Shown here piece by piece: positions 45,701-55,599 of a stretch of 64,000 nt of DNA (position 1 is its first letter; each line of letters starts with the position of its first letter). The DNA comes from Takakia lepidozioides (Eukaryota > Streptophyta > Takakiopsida > Takakiales > Takakiaceae). Made by a program: the position numbers and the translations under genes. The notes under the pieces were generated by a model. It was given only the letters and a program-made list of their open reading frames with translations, was not told where the DNA came from and did no database searches. The stretch covers positions 21,824,001 to 21,888,000 of the forward strand of contig CM060732.1 in the NCBI GenBank assembly GCA_030704615.1, read 5' to 3'.

Positions 45701-45837
45701 TCTGTGGGTCTGCCAAAGGGGCAGCCACCATGCTGGTGTGTGATCGATGCTCAAGGGGTTGGCATATGGGATGCTTGACACCACCTCTTGAGAAGGTTCC
45801 TGACGGAGATTGGTTGTGTCCACACTGCTTGGGATAG
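42703..45837 (+). CDS. pol: Reverse transcriptase, RNase H, integrase and PHD finger part of pol
   Basis: Same frame as the methyltransferase, open right after its [43 protein letters not shown] and YIDDIIIF (catalytic Asp pair, about 43,402). RNase H: HTDWSMLGLGAVL, YEGECLA, TDHQPLKWL, RDADGLSR. Integrase: HHCC zinc region (HAHEELGHFG...CMVCDRV), then the catalytic triad SLDFAGP, TDQGREF, LAERVVQ with 34 residues between the second Asp and Glu, one fewer than usual. C-terminus: an SH3-like FSPGDYVYLQQ module, then a complete C4HC3 PHD finger (CMLC, CDRC, WHMGC, CPHC; 45,694-45,831) in the place where chromoviruses carry a chromodomain. PHD fingers read histone H3 tails, so this may steer integration. 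No frame damage seen. Confidence 0.93.
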   Translation, partial: QPRDASSTSKPTGLKVVVTEDNWEPDIGPIVTGGERRRIRRFLRAYRNCFAFSLKDLGALKGQEIRIELATDTPIFRRPYRYSDMERSLIQMRTQDLWEAGLVELSGGEYASATVMPAKKDVYGNWTERRMCGDYRPVNRQTKSDKYAMPTPEEIFDAIGHAKAFSTLDLRSGYHQLPIKEADKQKTAFWGINEHGKDCLYQWRFLPFGLKNAPAEFQRVMDRILAGVDFARCYIDDIIIFSVTMEEHERHLQVVLERLRAHGLKLHPGKCKFFHNQIEYLGHMIYPGGLGVQQTKVEAIAQIPRPTDVSRVRAFMGLANYYRRFVKGFSTIAKALTKLTKVDQEWQWEDEQERAFQELKARLTSAPILRRPIRGRPFQLHTDWSMLGLGAVLTQVDDEGREFVVAYASRSNNAAEAKYSSYEGECLAAVWAVAHFRCYLYGNLFTLVTDHQPLKWLMESDKLTGKLARWALILQEYDFQVVHRPGLVNRDADGLSRNPCMSQQDDTGARWHGETDEEMVPGWHASAFLCILASGGQIGPTTGMTVDGVSEDPEASDELGGARDIHEDSAVLDYLRTGDTAAIVTARERDRILQRAKRFKWEGIHLLRVWEDGRVRIVPHPTQRARLVRHAHEELGHFGVRRTHSLLQGQYWWRGMHTEVQQFVARCMVCDRVRASFNAPTPQLHPLPIMGLGYRWSLDFAGPLPLTMRHHRYVLVMVEHFSKWIELVPLPDKASEGAAYAFLDRVLSRFGAPAEVLTDQGREFLGEFQALCDKALIDHRTTSRDHPEADGLAERVVQTVKRGLRKYGLQKGHLGDWDLQVPWLAMGYRFSKQASLASFSPYFLLFGREPDLPAAIRRDTAQVLNLDDPDVWVRACDQRAELFKKVMPMAFENLAIAQHRDTLRYATIRGGGYRPGVRRFSPGDYVYLQQTAPTTLDVTAGRVILRVREVLPSGVLILEGRDGMTWKDHVRNCAPCHLPNVDGRVDPNLAVVPAGLRCMLCGSAKGAATMLVCDRCSRGWHMGCLTPPLEKVPDGDWLCPHCLG

Positions 45838-46083
45838 TGGCAGTGGACATGACTGGAGGCAGCTAACAAGACATGGGAGGCCAAGCTCATAGGAGTCAAT
45901 ACATGAGATCCCAAGCTCAAGTTCACAGGTTGCAAGACGGCGACTAACGATGGGGCAACTCTTGCACCCGGCCTCTTGATCTATCGAGTTTGAGTGTAGT
46001 AGGGATAGTGGTGGAGGACTTAGTGAGGCTATGGTCACTATCACATCTTGTGGCTACCTGGACTTAGAGGGACCTAAGCACCA

Positions 46084-46096
46084 GCTAGGGGGGCGA
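46084..46096 (+). other. Probable polypurine tract
   Basis: GCTAGGGGGGCGA immediately precedes B1 rather than A2, implying plus-strand priming would begin at B1. It is the only strong purine run near the 3' end. Confidence 0.55.
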
Positions 46097-46285
46097 TTGT
46101 GTGGACTAGTGACTGCCATAGTGGGCAGCGTAGTGGCAGCCTAGTGACTGACTAGTTGTAGCCTAGTGGTTGGACTAGTGGCTGGACTAGTGGTAGACTA
46201 GTGGTATACTAGTGTGTGGTGTGCACATGTGTTGTGTGGTTTTGGACAGCGATGTAGTTGTGTAGCGATATGTATGCGCACGACA
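46096..46285 (+). repeat. Repeat B1 of the retrotransposon
   Basis: 190 bp starting ATTGTGTGGACTAGTGACTG, ending TATGCGCACGACA; identical to 46,615-46,804 by eye. It contains many ACTAGTGG-type short repeats. Confidence 0.93.
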
Positions 46286-46287
46286 GC

Positions 46288-46613
46288 TGTCAAGTTATTT
46301 TACCACTAGTGTGAAACTAGCTAGGAAATAGCTAGCTTTTACATATTGACATTTGGGATTGGCCCAAGTGTCAATCCAGGGGTCAAGGCAGATTTAGGCC
46401 CTGGAGTGGTTATCTTCACGGCAAGCGCGGGAGGCTCATCTTTCTCGAGTTGAGCCTCACCGCGCCTAGCTATGGCGCCGTAGTGTGGATTCCCCATGGC
46501 GTGGGGTGCACTTGGCTTGACTTGTATTTGAGTGATGAGGTTATATATGCATGAGTTTATGCTTCAGCTTTGTGAGCTCGCATGAGCTTGTGCTTGTATT
46601 CTTCTTCTTTATC
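46288..46613 (+). repeat. Terminal repeat A2
   Basis: Second copy of A1, separated from B1 by GC and from B2 by one base. Confidence 0.93.
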
Positions 46614-46614
46614 T

Positions 46615-46804
46615 ATTGTGTGGACTAGTGACTGCCATAGTGGGCAGCGTAGTGGCAGCCTAGTGACTGACTAGTTGTAGCCTAGTGGTTGGACTAGTGG
46701 CTGGACTAGTGGTAGACTAGTGGTATACTAGTGTGTGGTGTGCACATGTGTTGTGTGGTTTTGGACAGCGATGTAGTTGTGTAGCGATATGTATGCGCAC
46801 GACA
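46615..46804 (+). repeat. Repeat B2, outer right end of the element
   Basis: Second copy of B; its last base abuts the AACT target duplication. Confidence 0.93.
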
Positions 46805-47830
46805 AACTAAAGGCAGCAGCTGCAGCGGCACAGTTGATAAAATCAGGCACCTCAACCATGATCACAGCTTCCGAAAGAGTATCAAGAGAGGGACTCCACA
46901 ATGCTTTGTGAGGCAGGTAGACCAATGAGGCATATAGCAGATTCAGATACGTATGTCTGTCTCTTGTACACTCACATTATCCAAAGTGGATTCACGCCAA
47001 GTGTTTTTCTCCTCAACATTCTTGTCAAGATGTATGTTAAGTGCGGGGGGGGGGCATCATGGATGCTCACCAAGTGTTCAACGGAATGCCTCAACGATCT
47101 TTAATCACGTGGAATATAATGTTGGCAGGATTTACCAAATGTGCAAGCTTGGCAGCTCTGGAAAAGGGTGCAAAGAGGTCCATGATGACATTGTCAGAGC
47201 TGGAATTGTACCCAATGTCATTATGAACTTTGCCCTGGTGGACATGTATGCCAAATGTGGGAGCATTGAGGATACGAAAGGAGTGTTCAACAATATGGTT
47301 GAACGAGATGTGGTGTTCCACGCGATGCTGGTAGGGTATGCACAGCAGGGATCCGGTATGAAGGCTTTGGAGACGTATGAGCAAATGATGTAGGAACGGG
47401 TGAAGCCCAACCCCATCACATTTTGCGCGTTTGCAATTGTGTGCAAGCCTGGCAGCCTTGGAAAATGGCAAAGAGGTGCATGACAACATCGTCAGAGCTG
47501 GAATTGTACCAGATGTGATTCTCAACAATGCCCTGGTGGACATGTATGCCAAATGTGGGAGCATCGAGGATGCAAGGGAGCATTCGACCATATGGTTGAA
47601 CGAGATGTGGTGTTCCACGTGATGTTGGCAGGGTATGCACAGTAGGGATGCGGTATGAAGGCTTTGGAGACGTATGAGCAAATGATGTGCGAAGGGGTGA
47701 AGCCCAACCACATCACGTTTGTGTGTGTTTGTAGTGTGTGTGCAAGGTAGCCTTGGAAAAGGGGAAAGAGGTGCATGGTTGCATCGCGAAAGCAAATTTC
47801 TTCACAAGTCCCATCCCAGGGATCATTTAA
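46805..47830 (+). pseudogene. PPR gene remnant C, right part
   Basis: Continues the leader interrupted at 34,339 (KAAAAAAQLIKSG), then PPR units FLLNILVKMYVKCG, ITWNIMLAGF, VRAGIVPNVI, ALVDMYAKCGSIEDTKGVF and MKALETYEQMM, with a second set at 47,450-47,740 (AGIVPDVILNNALVDMYAKC, CEGVKPNHITFV). These are E/DYW-subfamily-style P, L and S repeats. Multiple shifts (47,045-47,055 at a G-run, about 47,170, 47,580) and stops (47,390, 47,642) make it a pseudogene. Confidence 0.8.
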
Positions 47831-48647
47831 TATACTGAGTGGTGCAATCCCAGACAATCTGGCAGACTTGAGTGTCTTCGGGTTAGCACAAGTTTGAGTA
47901 TGCTTTCTTTGGAGATTGGTACAGGGGAATAGGGATGTCCACAACATTGAGCTTGACAGGTTAGCCATGGCAACATCGTTTCCATCATGTGTCAGGAAGT
48001 GTTGTATGCGTATATTCACTCTAGACCTTCTTATCCCAGTAATTGCAAGTACATTCCAAGTTCTGGAACTACAGTGAGACAGCTGCCTGTATGATCCTTT
48101 GGTGAGTAACAAGAAGAGTTCTTCGTCCAAAAGCTAGATCACAGAATCAATGCACCTTTAAGTGCTAGGTTGGGCTAATGCACAAGGATGAAGCAAAAGA
48201 TATTTACCTGAGAGGTATTTTCTACATGTTGGCAACTGGAATGTCAAACTTGTTCTCCTACCCTCAGCCTCATGCACCTCAGTCTCATGCACTTCCCCAT
48301 GAGACTCTCCATGCTAGAAAATTCATTGATGTGGAGTAGTTGTTTTTGGGCTACTTGTCGAGGGCCCAAATTCTGTCTTGTATCCTGCTTTCATTTGTTC
48401 CATAAGTTTTTTGAGCTGTCCATGGAACTATTTTCTTTCTGCATGAGGATTTCCAATAAGAAAATTCTTTGATGATTGTTGTTTCTTTCTGCTTGTTGCG
48501 GACCCAACTTTTTCTTGTGCATCCTTTTTGCGCCTTATAAACTCTTTGAGTCTTGGACATTGCAAAGTTTTGTTTTTTCCCCGGTGAAGTATCATTTCAT
48601 TTCCATTCAATTAATTCATTTCGCATTCATTTAAAGTTTTTATGCAG
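47831..48647. other. Unassigned sequence
   Basis: No domain recognised. The last 60 bp are T-rich and end in TTTTTATGCAG, a good splice acceptor for the next exon. Confidence 0.4.
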
Positions 48648-48865
48648 AAGTGTGGGGATGCAACTTCACTCTGGTCTCCTTGGGGCAGTATACCAGAAAC
48701 TGAAGGTCTCAAACCTGCGGAGGCAGAGACATGCAGCTGGAGAGGTTGTGAACTATTTAGTTGTGGATGCCTACAGGCTGGGAGTGTTTCCATGGTGGCT
48801 ACATCAAGTTTGGGTCATTCCTCTACAAATTACCATAGCTTCTGTCATTCTTTTCTACACAGTCA
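48648..48865 (+). pseudogene. ABCC (MRP-type) transporter exon
   Basis: After the TATGCAG acceptor: GMQLHSGLLGAVYQKLKVSN, GEVVNYLVVDAYRLGVFPWW and QVWVIPLQITIASVILFY match the first transmembrane domain of plant ABCC exporters (vacuolar or plasma-membrane export of conjugates; R..L...VY.K.L.LS......GEI.NY..VDA.R). The frame runs into non-family sequence near 48,870 with no clear donor. No neighbouring ABCC exons are visible, so this is a lone captured exon or an exon of a gene with very long introns. Confidence 0.7.
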
Positions 48866-51181
48866 CTACAACAGATCCCGGCTTTAACATCTGCCACATT
48901 TGCCAAGTCGTAGCATATATATCTACAAAATGCAAGGGGGCAGTCCTGGTTGCCATTTGTGACCACCAGAAGTCGTATATGCCACCTTGTATCTCCGCCA
49001 CGTCATGATCTGTGGTCAAGCACGTTTGACCAGATAGAGGAAGATGGTAGATACGTACGACTAGGAGTCATGGCCAAAACTGCAACAGGATGACGTGGGC
49101 ATGGGAATGTATGACTGCCAGTATTCACAACTGCACGTGGCGATTGCCAGTTGCCTAAGGAATGTCTACGTGGATGATGCAAACATAAATGGATGAAACA
49201 GATGCAAGATGTGATTGCAAATGACGACGTGTCAATCTATCATTGCTCGCAGGGTTGGACATTCAGGTGCATTGGATGCAAATGCATCTAACGGCTGCAC
49301 ACAATGCATGTTACTAACGCGTGGGCTTGGTGGAGAACAGAAAAAAGTCCCGAACATGCGTATGAGAGGCGACCATGCAGGTTCTATGATGGTTGAAGCG
49401 GTGCACTTCATTTTTGGAAAATCGGCAACACAATTGAAAAACAAAGGCTTGAGAGAAGACAAAACGATGCATTCAGTGGATACGCATCCTGGTGCAAAAC
49501 ACCGGCCACTCATTCACATTCACAGTGATGCAAAATATATGTAGACAAAAAAACCCAGCGGGTAGTTCAGGGCACCCAAAAACGATTGGCGTTCGCTATA
49601 CCGCAATCTGCAAAATGCAATGAGCCTACTCAGAATCATGGCACATTGTGTGCGCAATGACTCTCAGTAAATTCACCTATACATTTGATCCTCTTAGTGG
49701 TCTCCATTATATGTAAGGTTTTAGATATTCAGTCTTCAACGTACATGCGGAAGAAGCATGCACGCATCAAAGTTGGAAATAGTCAGTAGCTAGAGAAACA
49801 TAATACATCTCTTAATGTCAACGATTCACCCATGCTACTCCTTCGACCAAGTGCATCCTAATTCTACCGATCTTGCTATCCTAGGTGCCAGTGCGTGGGG
49901 ATAGGAGATTACATAATGCCTTCACACACAAGAGCCAGCAACAAAACTCATGACAGACTCCTGTCACAACTCCTCTACAGGGAGAAGCCAATGGACAAGG
50001 AAGCTTAGTGATATGTACCACGCCGCGTAGCCATATAGGTAGGGGGTACGACGCCCACAGGCATCCAACCTTTTGCTGCAAGCAGATAGGCAGAAAAATT
50101 GAGGCACGGCCTCCCTTCTGTGAATGCCGCTGGTTCCAAGCCAGTGAAGCACAATTAAACAACCCTCTTCCGCATGACGGCTAATTCGTCGTGCTTATGC
50201 CTGCTCTGCAGCATATTGAATTGTGCTCCCTGTGGTGTGGCACTCCATGTTGCGGGTCCATTGAGCTGTGTGTGCAGTTCTCCTGAAGTGGGATCGCATG
50301 GTAGTCGTGTGATGATGGGGCGAGTTGGCCCACAACGAAGACCACAGCAAATGCGTTCGCATGCTAACCGTGTGATGCAGGGGCGACTTGCCAAACGACG
50401 AAGTGAACAGGGACGACGTAGACACTACAAAGAAGTAAGAGCGATGAAGAGCGAGCAAGAGCAAACAGAATGAAAGGCAAGTGGAGCGAAGTGGAGATAT
50501 AATCTGCGCTCCCGCCAACGTGCTCCCCGCCAAATTCAAATGCAGTGACAAAACGGGGGCACCGTTGCGAGCCTGCTATCAATGCATCATCAAACTGCCA
50601 TGGACTGCAAGTTTTAGGGGGGGGGGAATACAAGGGAAAAAATTCCAAGTCAGGCTAACCGACTGCTAGCCTTCCTGACAAGGCAAACTGACCACCTTGC
50701 ATGTCCACGATTCTGAGTATAGGCCACAGAATAGGCTACTGGTTACAAGCCTAACGCTGGATTACAGCCAGTGTTCGCCATGGGTATGACTTGTGCACAA
50801 AGAGGAATTACGACTATGTGAGTGTAGCATGCATGATGCAACAAAGTAAGAATTTGCAGATTGGTTCTTATGAAAATTGAAGTGGAGTGGGTACTTCTGC
50901 AAAGCCTCCACACTGGTGGCATTGTAACATGGAAACATCATCCGACAAAAATGAGGGGAATGGGTAAGGGTTCTTCTCAGCAATAGCACAAAATAGCACA
51001 AGCCATGGTGGTGGCTCTGCCAGAAGTTCAAACCAGCATTAACAGTCATGGTAAAGGCGTGCTAGTCATAGTGCAGCCTGCAAGAAATCTTAGCCCCTCT
51101 ACACTACAGGTGAACTTCACTACCACCCAGGGACCTCTTGAAATCTGGATAGCAGTGAACAAGCATGTTGTCCTAAATGCA
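48866..51181. other. Unassigned region
   Basis: A two-copy 63-bp repeat lies at about 50,290-50,415 (TCGCATG...GTGTGATG). No protein family recognised. Confidence 0.4.
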
Positions 51182-52064
51182 TTACACATTGACGTCAGGC
51201 AGCTCGTCCTTGCTGTCATCTTCTTCCTCATCGGTACTGTCATTCTCCACCACAATGGGTGCCTCGTTGCGCACATCCCTATATAGTGAGGCAAGAACTT
51301 CGGGAGTCACTTCAATTGTCTGGCCCAAATTCGGGCCTGCAACAGGTGTCTCTTCGACTCGTTCAGGGGCTAAGAGGACTTCCATACTACGAAGATCATC
51401 GTTACCAATTGACACATCACAAACCACCCGAGAAGATCTGGGGCTTTTCTCAAGGACCACATTCCACCGAGGTTCATGAACACAAGTGCTGAAAAATACC
51501 TGCTCCACTTGTGACGGCAGCACGAATGGCTGCTCTTGTGGAGCCAACATTTGGGAGAAATTCACCAATGTGAACCCACAATCATCCTACTTCATGGATG
51601 CAGGCTGATTGCGGCTCCCCTTCTTTGCCCGCACTAACGAACACAAAATCACAATGGGCCTTGTCTTCCCATAGTCAATTTCCGGAGTGGAGCATTCGAT
51701 GTAATCGAAGGTACACTCTTCCATTCGGCAAAGACGTCGTTCGCACATATTGACCTTCTTGGTTTTCTTTCCAGGCTGTCTAGTCTCTTCCATCTTGCAA
51801 CACTCTTTCTGCCAACTGAGGTTGTTGTTCACTCTCTTCCCTCAATTTTGATCTTCTTTCCAACTGATGGGAAATCTTCGAAGGTGTTTTGAGCATGGCA
51901 TGCAAGGAGGAGCGCTCTCCGTCGATAGTTACAAGACCAGGGATACTTGCGTGATTTAGAGACATTGCATTTCTCCCCCCCAAGTTGGTCAAACACCCTT
52001 ACAACAAAATGCAAGCATGCAACACAAATGAAGAAGATATGATCCTCCAGCTGTAGATCCATAT
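51182..52064 (-). pseudogene. CACTA-transposon-associated DUF4216 remnant
   Basis: Leftward: FDYIECSTPEIDYG and RPIVILCSLVRA (51,720-51,640), an in-frame TAG (about 51,585), then DDCGFTLVNFSQM, EQPFVLPSQVEQVFF and RWNVVLEKSPR. This is the layout of DUF4216, a domain typical of plant En/Spm-CACTA transposon proteins. It ends in an acidic tail (STDEEEDDSKDELPDV) at 51,182. The 5' part to about 52,064 is shifted. Cut on its right by the chromovirus LTR. Confidence 0.75.
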
Positions 52065-53655
52065 TGTCGCGCACCTCACTTCGGTAAGCTCCCCTTCAAG
52101 TCATAGTTACTCGCTTTGATGCGCGCGCCTGACTCCCAACCTGGCCGCCCAGGCCAACTTGGAGCTTCGGCTGCTCACCGGGACATAACGGTCCCCCTTC
52201 GCTGCCCTCTAAACCCTCCACCTATTTGGGACTAGGAGAATTCCCTTTGGTAGATGGCAGTCCGGAACAGCTCCCCACTCTTTGGTCGCTTTCCGGCTCG
52301 CTCGCTTACTCACTAGTTTTTGGTCACCAACGGGCTTGCACCGTTCTCGGGTTACTACTCCCTATATATACTTCTGTAGCTGTCCGCGGGGGTTTCACAA
52401 CCCATGCCATTTTATGGCGAACCACCACGAAAACCCTCGACTCCCGGTGATGAGTCGCGGTGAGTCTTGGCCCGCTCACCACGGCCCCTATGGACCGTGA
52501 TGAGTCCCAAGACTCCCCACGACTCCCACCACGAGGTCTCCGCCCCATGGTGAGTCCTATGCCACCCCCACTAAGTCCCGCTAAGCTACCACCACCCCTT
52601 GTGGAGCCACCCCCACCGCAACCCGGTGTGCGGGGCTCCACCTAGTGAGCGCCTCCGCCTCCTTGAGTGCCTTGGGCACTCAAGGGTGCTTCAGCCCCCC
52701 ATACCTATCCTATCGCTGCCGCTGCCCCCACCACAGGGCAGCCCCTCATGTGTCCCGACCCCCTGCCCTCAAGGCAAAGGGCCGCGACACACACCCCTAC
52801 CAACAGGGAGTCGATGTCCTCATCGACTTGTCCATTTTGTAGAAACGAACATCCAAGTTGTGGCGTCCCACATCAAGGAGTTTGTTTCCGTACCATGGCG
52901 TCCCATGGCAAAGAACCAAACCCCACACTTGACTCTACTCTCCACTAGCTAGTTCGGCCGACTTCCTCCAAGTCCCGGCCAAGGGTGGAGCCTCTCCAGC
53001 TCCTCCCAGTGCACTCTTCTTGGCCTACTTCAAGGCCAAGGAACGATCCTCCCCGAGGATCGAATCGCCTTACTGCAACAACATTGCTTGCGACCGCTCA
53101 TGATGCCGCTTTTGGCATCACCTTGAGCAAGGGTTCCCTGGAACCCTCTTTGACTAGGAAGATACCTTGAACCAACCGTGCGCCCCAATCACTACAATTG
53201 GGTCCGCCTTGGAATGCTGGCCTGAGGTACGGGAACACGCCGAAGCCGCACTACGACTTCGTCCCGAGGCTACACGATTATAGTACGTGAACGGAAGCAC
53301 GTAGCTTCCGCGTTAGCCCGCACTACAAGGCAACCCCCTCGGTAGCGCAGTTATAGTACGCGCACGCGCCAGGTGCGCACTAGCACGTGAACTCCCAAGA
53401 AGGCGCAAGTTTCCTTGCCCCTTGGATGGGGGTCACCCGATTTCGGCACTACGCAAACACACGATTAACCCAATTTACCTCTCCCACTTTTATAAGCTAG
53501 CATGCATTCTACACACTAGCCAACCATACCATGCATCACATTCCAAACAAAATAGGACGCACAACATTTGGAACCATTTCATTTATAACAAATTTTGTAC
53601 AATACAAGTTTTTGTAATCGGATTCCTAAGCTAGCTAAGCCGGGCTAAGCATGCA
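52065..53655 (-). repeat. 3' LTR of the chromovirus, about 1.59 kb
   Basis: Outer end TGTCGCGCACC (matching 58,283 onward for about 690 bp). The inner end at GCATGCA next to the polypurine tract is inferred from the TG...CA rule. The inner 900 bp have no partner because the other LTR is truncated. Confidence 0.65.
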
Positions 53656-53689
53656 TTTCCTCCCCCACGCTCCAAGGTTGATGTCCCCA

Positions 53690-54544
53690 TCAACGCTTCT
53701 TCCGCTTTTGAGGTCGCCCTTCGAAAGCTGCAACCGCCTCGGATGCGTTTCCCATTTCTGAGGCACGCACCCAAGATGCCTCCACATGATGATAGCCCTT
53801 CCATTTGACGAGATACTCCGTTTCTCGGTTCTTGAACCTCCTCGACTTAAGTATTGCCTCCACCTCGTACTCAGGTTCATTTTCATGATCCAACAGCATA
53901 GGTGGCGGACGCAACACTTGATGCCGATTCGGACGTGCTTCATCTTTGAAGTAAGGCTTCAAAAGGGAGACATGGAATACTGGGTGCACCTTGCTGTTTG
54001 CCGGCAGCTCCAATTCATACACATCCTCATTCATAACCTTCCGAATGCGAAAGGGACCCGCATACGGAGGTACGAACTTCGGACTCACTTCCGGAGGTAG
54101 TCGGAAATTCTTGATGTTCAACCAGACCTCTGTGCCTGCCTCAAACTTCACTTCCCTCCGCTTCCGATTCGCCTGCCTTTCATACCGTTTCCTAGCTTTG
54201 GCAATGTTGTACTTTGCGAGCTTCAACAAACGCTCGCGTTCTTCCAGTACCGCCGCTACTGCCGGTTCCTCAACGTCCTGGGCGGCCCAACTTGTCGGCA
54301 CCAGAGGTGCTTTTCCATAGACCAATACAAAAGGGGAAACTCCCGTTGCGGAGTGTTCTGTGTTATTATAACAGAACTCTGCCGCGTCTAAGTGTTCCAC
54401 CCAGTCTGTTTGGTCTGCCGACACGTAATTCCGCAAGATTGCTTCACTACGGAATTCACTCTTTCTGTTTGGCCGTCGGTCGTAGGTCGGAAGGCGGTGC
54501 TCATCTTCAGCCTCGTCCCCATCTTCTTCCAAAGTGTCCTCCAA
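53690..54544 (-). pseudogene. Chromovirus integrase C-terminus with chromodomain
   Basis: HLDAAEFCYNNTEHSATG (end of the integrase core), GTEVWLNIKNFRLP and FRIRKVMNEDVYELELP (GPY/F-like module), then a chromodomain EYEVEAILKSRRFKNRETEY and LVKWKGYHHVEASWV. Chromodomains bind methylated histones and direct integration to heterochromatin. The frame is offset from the preceding integrase part. Confidence 0.85.
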
Positions 54545-55577
54545 AATTTACTCGTAAACTTTGGATCGCGGTCCGAGACAATATCCTTCGGGACTCCATG
54601 ATGCTTTAAGACGTGGCGAAGTAAAGTCGCCCTGTCTCCTGCGCCGTTGCGTCTCCTTGGTGGGGATGAAATGGCCCATTTTACTGAACCTACCACCACC
54701 ACCATGATTGCATCGAATCCTTTTGACAGCGGCATAGCAGTCATGAAATCCATCGAGACGCTTTCCCAAGTCCCCTCTGGAATCGGCAAGGGTTGTAACA
54801 GCCCCGCTTGCTTTTTGTACTCGCTCCGGTTTTGTTGGCATGTGGTGCATGTCTTGACATACTCCTCTGCCTCCTCCCTCAGTTTGGGCCAGAAATACTC
54901 TTTCTTCAAGAGTGCCGCAGTGCGCTTGGCTCCGCCGTGGCCCGCAAGCGGGCTATCATGGCATTCTCTCAAGAGGCTATCTCTGATCCCTCCCTTCGGC
55001 ACGTAGAGACGCTTTTGCTTATACCGGAGCAGTCCATTTTGCAAGTGGAACTGCGATTTAACCCCATCCTCAAGTCCTGCATCACGGACTTCGCCAGCTC
55101 ATCCTTCCGGCAAGCCTTCCGGATCTTCCTTTGGAGCGCCGTCTCGCCCTTGTACACCAACAAGAGCTGCTGCTTTCTACTTAAAGCATCGGCCACCACG
55201 TTGTCTCGTCCCGGTTTGTACTGGATATCCACGTCGAACACCGCCAAAGTATCTTGCCACCTAAGTTGTTTTGGGGACAACTTGGGCTGCGTGGCAAAAT
55301 ACTTCACCGTGACATTGTCCGTGAACACCTTCACTGGGTTGGAACCAACATAGTGGCGCCAAAGCTCAAGACAGTGCACCACCGCCTTCATCTCTTTTTC
55401 GTGCGTCGGCCACCGTCGCTCCACTTCATTCAGTTTCTTACTTTCGTAAGCCACTGGACGTCCATCTTGCATAAGTACACCCCCAATCGCGAAGTCCGAC
55501 GCATCTGTATGAATCTCAAATGGACGATCGAACTCCGGGATTTTCAAGACTGGAGCTTCCGCCATCCGCTGCTTCAA
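54388..55577 (-). pseudogene. Chromovirus RNase H and integrase core
   Basis: RNase H: FEIHTDASDFAIGGVLMQ, THEKEMKAVVHCL, FTDNVTVKY, NVVADALSRK (55,510-55,180). Integrase: HDSPLAGHGGAKRTA...CTTCQQNR (HHCC), SMDFMTAMP, VSDRDPKFTSKFW and DGQTERVN (D, D, E). A frame change near 55,040 separates them, and another follows NSVVKQ near 54,430. Confidence 0.85.
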
Positions 55578-55599
55578 TTCAGCAAAAGCTTGGCCACAA

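Larger units (their letters stand above)
34340..46804 (+). mobile_element. Ty3/gypsy retrotransposon encoding a DNA methyltransferase and PHD finger
   Basis: 12,465 bp, flanked by AACT on both sides (34,336-34,339 and 46,805-46,808), inserted in a PPR remnant whose sequence continues across the insertion. Ends are TGTCAAG... and ...CACGACA. Terminal structure is A1 (326 bp) - body - B1 (190 bp) - A2 (326 bp) - B2 (190 bp). A1 and A2 differ at two positions; B1 and B2 appear identical, so insertion is recent. Coding order: gag, protease, C5-methyltransferase, RT, RNase H, integrase, PHD finger. A long leader (34,666-38,530) has two tandem arrays. No tRNA-type primer site (TGG...) follows A1. 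Confidence 0.93.

Noticed and set aside
34340-46804. DIRS/Ngaro tyrosine-recombinase element
   Set aside because: Split repeats fit, but the pol has a DDE integrase with HHCC zinc region, no tyrosine recombinase, and a target duplication is present.
49215-49544. 109-codon + frame as a gene
   Set aside because: No recognisable motif, no splice or promoter support; treated as chance.
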